From assembly GCA_934203075.1 (NCBI GenBank), contig CAKPYT010000027.1, positions 1-8,268 on the forward strand: a stretch of 8,268 bases of DNA. The letters run 5' to 3'. This DNA is from an uncultured Clostridia bacterium. GTDB lineage: Bacteria > Bacillota > Clostridia > Christensenellales > CAG-314. The notes below the pieces were generated by a model, which was given only the letters and a program-made list of their open reading frames with translations, was not told the origin of the DNA and ran no database searches. The first letter of the stretch is position 1. Each line of letters begins with the position of its first letter. Positions 5,618 through 8,268 of this stretch are shown here, piece after piece. Position numbers and translations under genes: made by a program.

Positions 5618-6677
5618 ATTGCAAAACATCAAAGAAAAATATCTGCAGCTGACGGAAGAAATTTCCAAGCCGGAAGTGATTGCAAACCAAAGCGAATGGC
5701 AGAAACTGGTGAAGGAACACAGTTCCCTGCAGCCGATCGTGGAAAAATTCGACGAATTCTGTAAGGCGGAAAAGGATCTGAAAGACGCTTCGGAGTTGGT
5801 TGCAACGGAGACGGATCGCGAAATGCAGGAGATGCTGCATGCGGAAATTGCGGAACTGAAAGAGAAAAAAGAAAAACTGAACGAAGAATTGAAAATCTTG
5901 CTGTTGCCGAAGGATCCGAACGACGATAAAAACGTCATCATTGAAATTCGTGCGGGGGCCGGCGGCGAAGAAGCAGGGCTGTTCGGGGCGGAAATTCAAA
6001 GGATGTACTACCACTACGCAGAGCGTCAGCGTTGGAAAATAGAAGAAATCGATATGAACGTGACGGAACTCGGCGGAGTGAAAGAGGTAACGTTCTCCGT
6101 AAAGGGAACGGGGGCCTACAGCAAACTGAAATACGAAAGCGGCGTGCATCGCGTGCAGCGTGTGCCGGAGACGGAGTCGCAAGGGCGTATTCATACGTCC
6201 ACCATTACGGTGGCCGTCCTGCCGGAAGTGGAGGATGTGGAGATTCAGATTGACGAAAAGGATTTGAAAATCGATACCTATCGCAGCAGCGGTGCGGGCG
6301 GGCAGCACGTCAACAAAACGGAGAGCGCCATTCGCATCACGCACCTGCCTACCGGTATGGTCGTTGCCTGTCAGGATGAGCGCAGCCAGATTAAAAACCG
6401 CGAAAAAGCAATGCATACCCTGAAAAGCAAACTGTACGATTACTACCAGACCATGCAAGAAAAGGAATATGCGGCCGAGCGGCGCATGCAAATCGGCACC
6501 GGGGACAGAAGCGAACGGATTCGCACTTATAACTTCCCTCAGGGGCGCGTGACGGATCATCGCATCGGCTTGACGCTGTATTCGCTTACGAATTTTATGA
6601 ACGGCGATCTGGACGAAATGATAGAAGCCTTGCAGTTGGCGGATCAAACCGCAAAATTGCAGGGAGAAAAGGAATAG
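5607..6677 (+). CDS. prfA: Peptide chain release factor 1
   Basis: RF1 recognises UAA and UAG in the ribosomal A site and triggers release of the finished peptide. The 356-residue product is of standard length. It has a coiled N-terminal domain, IRAGAGGEEA, the stop-codon tripeptide PET (187-189, the RF1-type PxT rather than the SPF of RF2) within RVPETESQGRIHTS, and the catalytic GGQ (231-233) in SGAGGQHVNKTESAIR. Gln233 is the residue the adjacent PrmC domain should methylate. The start ATG lies inside the last codons of the fusion gene, in a different frame, with AAAGGG six bases upstream. prfA therefore probably depends on translation of prmC. The gene is followed immediately by a small ORF whose Shine-Dalgarno overlaps the prfA stop. 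Confidence 0.97.
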   Translation: MQNKLQNIKEKYLQLTEEISKPEVIANQSEWQKLVKEHSSLQPIVEKFDEFCKAEKDLKDASELVATETDREMQEMLHAEIAELKEKKEKLNEELKILLLPKDPNDDKNVIIEIRAGAGGEEAGLFGAEIQRMYYHYAERQRWKIEEIDMNVTELGGVKEVTFSVKGTGAYSKLKYESGVHRVQRVPETESQGRIHTSTITVAVLPEVEDVEIQIDEKDLKIDTYRSSGAGGQHVNKTESAIRITHLPTGMVVACQDERSQIKNREKAMHTLKSKLYDYYQTMQEKEYAAERRMQIGTGDRSERIRTYNFPQGRVTDHRIGLTLYSLTNFMNGDLDEMIEALQLADQTAKLQGEKE

Positions 6678-6686
6678 GAGGGAAAA

Positions 6687-6812
6687 ATGCTTCGGTTACT
6701 TTTGGTCTCTACGGAATTCCGCAATGTGGTAAATTATGTTTTGTTGGGAGTTGCAGTGGCGGCTTTCGTGTTTGTCGTGGTGAAAATGATTCTGCAAAAG
6801 AAGAAAAAGTAA
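6687..6812 (+). CDS. Small single-pass membrane protein, 41 residues, unknown function
   Basis: AGGAGG at 6676-6681, overlapping the prfA TAG stop, is spaced five bases from an ATG at 6687, the best ribosome binding site in the operon. The frame gives 41 residues: a short N-terminal part (MLRLLLVSTEFRN), one hydrophobic segment over about 14-32 rich in Val, Leu, Ala and Gly, and a basic tail with four consecutive lysines before TAA. The lysine tail predicts an N-out, C-in topology by the positive-inside rule. I do not recognise a family. The position as the last gene before the operon terminator, the strong Shine-Dalgarno and the coherent transmembrane layout argue that it is translated. Confidence 0.72.
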   Translation: MLRLLLVSTEFRNVVNYVLLGVAVAAFVFVVVKMILQKKKK

Positions 6813-6829
6813 AAAACGAAACGCGCGGG

Positions 6830-6861
6830 AACGGGAAACGGAAAACGTTTCCCGTTTTTTT
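6830..6861 (+). terminator. Rho-independent terminator of the rpmE–prfA operon
   Basis: AACGGGAAACG (6830-6840) and CGTTTCCCGTT (6846-6856) form a perfect 11-bp stem with a GAAAA loop and run straight into seven T. It is a strong, canonical terminator, 18 bases after the small membrane-protein gene. Confidence 0.92.
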
Positions 6862-6934
6862 GTTTTTGCCGGGGTTCGTGTCGTCCGGCAGCGTTGCCGT
6901 AAAAAAGAACACCGCCGGCAAGAGAAAAGAAAAA

Positions 6935-6960
6935 AACCGAAAAGGCAAAACTTTTCGGTT
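6935..6960 (-). terminator. Rho-independent terminator of the PIN/TRAM gene
   Basis: AACCGAAAAG (6935-6944) and CTTTTCGGTT (6951-6960) are a perfect 10-bp inverted repeat with a six-base loop. On the minus strand it lies about 48 bases after the stop of the PIN/TRAM gene and is followed by a T-rich run (TTTTCTTTTC). Two short GC-rich inverted repeats around 6867-6890 lie further on; their role is unclear. Confidence 0.85.
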
Positions 6961-7007
6961 GGATATCGATGCCGGGGAAGCGGCACTGCAAAGGGGCGCT
7001 GCGGAGG

Positions 7008-8084
7008 TCAGGCGTTTTCTTCCACGCGTGCAAAAATGATGCGGCCCGCACTGGTTTGCAGGCTGGTGGTGACGGTAACTTCTTTCTCTTCGCCGACGTA
7101 TTCTTTGCCGTTTTCCACCACGATCATGGTGCCGTCCGGCAGATAGCCGACGCCCTGCCCCGCTTCTTTGCCCGCCTTCAGTATGGAAATTTTCATTTTT
7201 TCGCCGGGGATCAATACGGGTTTGATGGCGTTGTTGAGGTCATTTAAGTTCAGCACTTTGATGTGCTTGACGTTCGCCACCTTGTTGAGGTTAAAATCCA
7301 CCGTCAGAATGCGCGCTTTGCGGGTTTTTGCCAACTGCAAAAGGGCTTCGTCTTTCTTTTCGCTTGCCTGCGGAGTTTCGTCGATGCGCACTTTTACGGC
7401 AGCCGTTTCCTGCAATTGCCGCACGGCATCCAGGCCTTTTCTGCCCTTATTGCGTTTTAAAGGGTCTTCCGTGTCGGCGATGTGGCGCAGTTCCTCCAGC
7501 ACAAAAGAGGGGACGACAAGGGTATCGGTAAGGAACCCCGTTTTAGCCACTTCCACAATGCGCCCGTCGATGAGGGAGGAAGCATCCAGAAGAATTTCGT
7601 TTTGTTGTTCCGAAACGTCCTTCACGTCCAGCACGTTTTTGAGGAATCTGGCACCGAGCAGGATGCCCAGAATGCCGAAAAGCAGATAGGTCGCCAGGTT
7701 GGTGAGCAGGCGGATGGTGGGGGATTCGAAAGTTTCGTAGATGTGACTGATGAGCCACGCTACAATCAGCCCCGCAATCAGCCCGATGGAGGCACAAATC
7801 ACGTCCTTACTGCCGTACGTTTTGAGGCTGGCGGTGATTTGTGCGTTGAGCCGGTAGATTCCCGCACAAAGCAAAGGCCCCAGAAAAAAGCCGATGATCG
7901 CGCAAATCAACCCGCTGCCGAAGTAAAACAAAAGGTTCAGTTCCGTCGTGAAGGCGCCGAAAAAGGCCGCCGTCGGCGGAATGTTGTACCGCAGATAGTG
8001 AAAGAAGTACAGCCCCAGAACGAAACCGATCGGCGTAAAAATCAAACGAGTTAAAGTGTAGAATACTTTTGGAAATTGTTTCAT
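7008..8084 (-). CDS. YacL-type PIN/TRAM domain membrane protein
   Basis: The 358-residue protein has three parts. About four transmembrane segments lie near residues 11-30, 52-76, 96-114 and 130-146. A PIN nuclease-fold domain runs from about 164 to 283. A TRAM domain runs from about 287 to the end. The PIN part carries LLDASSLIDGRI (Asp167), VVPSFVLEELRHIAD (Glu198), KKDEALL (Asp246) and TVDFNL (Asp263), so the four acidic metal-binding positions are present. The basic stretch LKRNKGRKGLDA is typical of this family. PIN domains are usually metal-dependent ribonucleases and TRAM domains bind RNA, so a membrane-anchored RNA-processing role is plausible but unproven. The ATG at 8084 is chosen because the promoter at 8165-8137 starts transcription near 8130, ruling out the longer frame from 8234. 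GGAG lies four bases before the ATG. It is transcribed alone, converging on the prfA operon. Confidence 0.9.
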   Translation of the reverse strand: MKQFPKVFYTLTRLIFTPIGFVLGLYFFHYLRYNIPPTAAFFGAFTTELNLLFYFGSGLICAIIGFFLGPLLCAGIYRLNAQITASLKTYGSKDVICASIGLIAGLIVAWLISHIYETFESPTIRLLTNLATYLLFGILGILLGARFLKNVLDVKDVSEQQNEILLDASSLIDGRIVEVAKTGFLTDTLVVPSFVLEELRHIADTEDPLKRNKGRKGLDAVRQLQETAAVKVRIDETPQASEKKDEALLQLAKTRKARILTVDFNLNKVANVKHIKVLNLNDLNNAIKPVLIPGEKMKISILKAGKEAGQGVGYLPDGTMIVVENGKEYVGEEKEVTVTTSLQTSAGRIIFARVEENA

Positions 8085-8106
8085 AATGCTCCGGATACAA
8101 GAAGAC

Positions 8107-8123
8107 GTCCCTTCGTTAGGGAC
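8107..8123 (-). other. Small hairpin in the 5' leader of the PIN/TRAM gene
   Basis: GTCCC (8107-8111) and GGGAC (8119-8123) are a five-base inverted repeat with a seven-base loop, located just after the predicted transcription start. It could stabilise the mRNA 5' end. It is too short to call a riboswitch, and chance is possible. Confidence 0.3.
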
Positions 8124-8136
8124 TGTCACTTGGTAT

Positions 8137-8165
8137 AGTATAACATAAGAGGAGGGTTTTTTCAA
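8137..8165 (-). promoter_or_regulatory. Sigma-A promoter of the PIN/TRAM gene
   Basis: On the minus strand TTGAAA (8165-8160), 17 bases, then TATACT (8142-8137) form a near-consensus promoter. The start of transcription near 8130 gives a leader of about 46 bases and fixes the gene start at 8084. Confidence 0.8.
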
Positions 8166-8184
8166 TGAAAAGGAGATGAAAATT

Positions 8185-8204
8185 AAAGCGACGTTTGTCG
8201 TTTT
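8185..8204. terminator. Possible terminator of a gene beyond the right edge
   Basis: AAAGCGAC (8185-8192) and GTCGTTTT (8197-8204) pair over eight positions with one G·U and a GTTT loop. Read on the minus strand it is followed by AATTTTC, so it could end a minus-strand gene lying outside the window. A second hairpin, TTCCGCA (8223-8229) with TGCGGAA (8236-8242), is nearby without a T-run. An ACGGCTGCCGT palindrome at 8254-8264 is followed, on the minus strand, by six T. Together they suggest a termination zone upstream of the PIN/TRAM promoter. Confidence 0.35.
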
Positions 8205-8268
8205 CTGCGGGAGGTTCTTCGCTTCCGCAGGCATTTGCGGAAATCAAAAAAGCACGGCTGCCGTAGGG

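Noticed and set aside
5160..6647. 495-codon minus-strand open frame opposite prmC and prfA
   Set aside because: It is the mirror of two well-supported genes, with a Phe/His/Arg-rich translation and no domain. Such frames are expected opposite GC-biased genes.
8176..8268. Plus-strand frame ATG…edge, 31 codons open to the window end
   Set aside because: AGGAG directly abuts the ATG with no spacing, there is no plus-strand promoter, the frame contains several hairpins, and the translation shows no family signature.

Overview
The window reads as a chromosomal housekeeping segment of a low-to-mid GC, Gram-positive type bacterium, most likely a Clostridia-like Firmicute. Support comes from spoVG, a YqhQ-type DUF1385 protein, a YacL-type PIN/TRAM membrane protein, four-cysteine L31, the rpmE–DUF1385–prmC–prfA gene order, sigma-A promoters close to TTGACA-N17-TATAAT, and Rho-independent terminators after nearly every transcription unit. 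I see no tRNA, rRNA, CRISPR array, insertion sequence or phage gene. The genus cannot be fixed from this sequence alone.

Layout. Positions 1-79 hold the acidic C-terminal tail of an unidentified plus-strand gene. Positions 80-396 are non-coding with two terminator hairpins. spoVG lies on the minus strand (397-654) and diverges from murC (plus, 791-2149); the short gap carries a near-consensus spoVG promoter overlapped by a 9-bp inverted repeat. murC converges on a zinc-dehydrogenase-like gene (minus, 2387-3391), with a bidirectional-looking terminator between them. That gene diverges from the central operon (plus, 3609-6812): rpmE, an internal terminator, a DUF1385–PrmC fusion, prfA, and a 41-residue membrane protein, closed by a strong terminator. 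A PIN/TRAM membrane protein (minus, 7008-8084) has its own terminator and promoter. The last ~100 bases are non-coding as far as I can see.

How the genes work together. The central operon is a translation unit. L31 is a ribosomal protein, RF1 (PrfA) terminates translation at UAA/UAG, and PrmC methylates the RF1 GGQ glutamine. PrmC is fused behind a multi-pass DUF1385 membrane domain, so the RF1-modifying enzyme is predicted to be tethered to the membrane, and it overlaps prfA by 11 bases. A strong terminator just after rpmE should make L31 mRNA more abundant than the downstream genes. MurC adds L-alanine to UDP-MurNAc in peptidoglycan synthesis, and SpoVG is a small regulator of septation, sporulation and envelope traits in Firmicutes.

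The oddest items are the DUF1385–PrmC fusion, the dehydrogenase-like protein that has lost catalytic-zinc ligands and the GxGxxG motif but keeps its structural zinc knuckle, and the well-translated-looking 41-residue membrane protein after prfA. No clearly new multi-gene system is visible.
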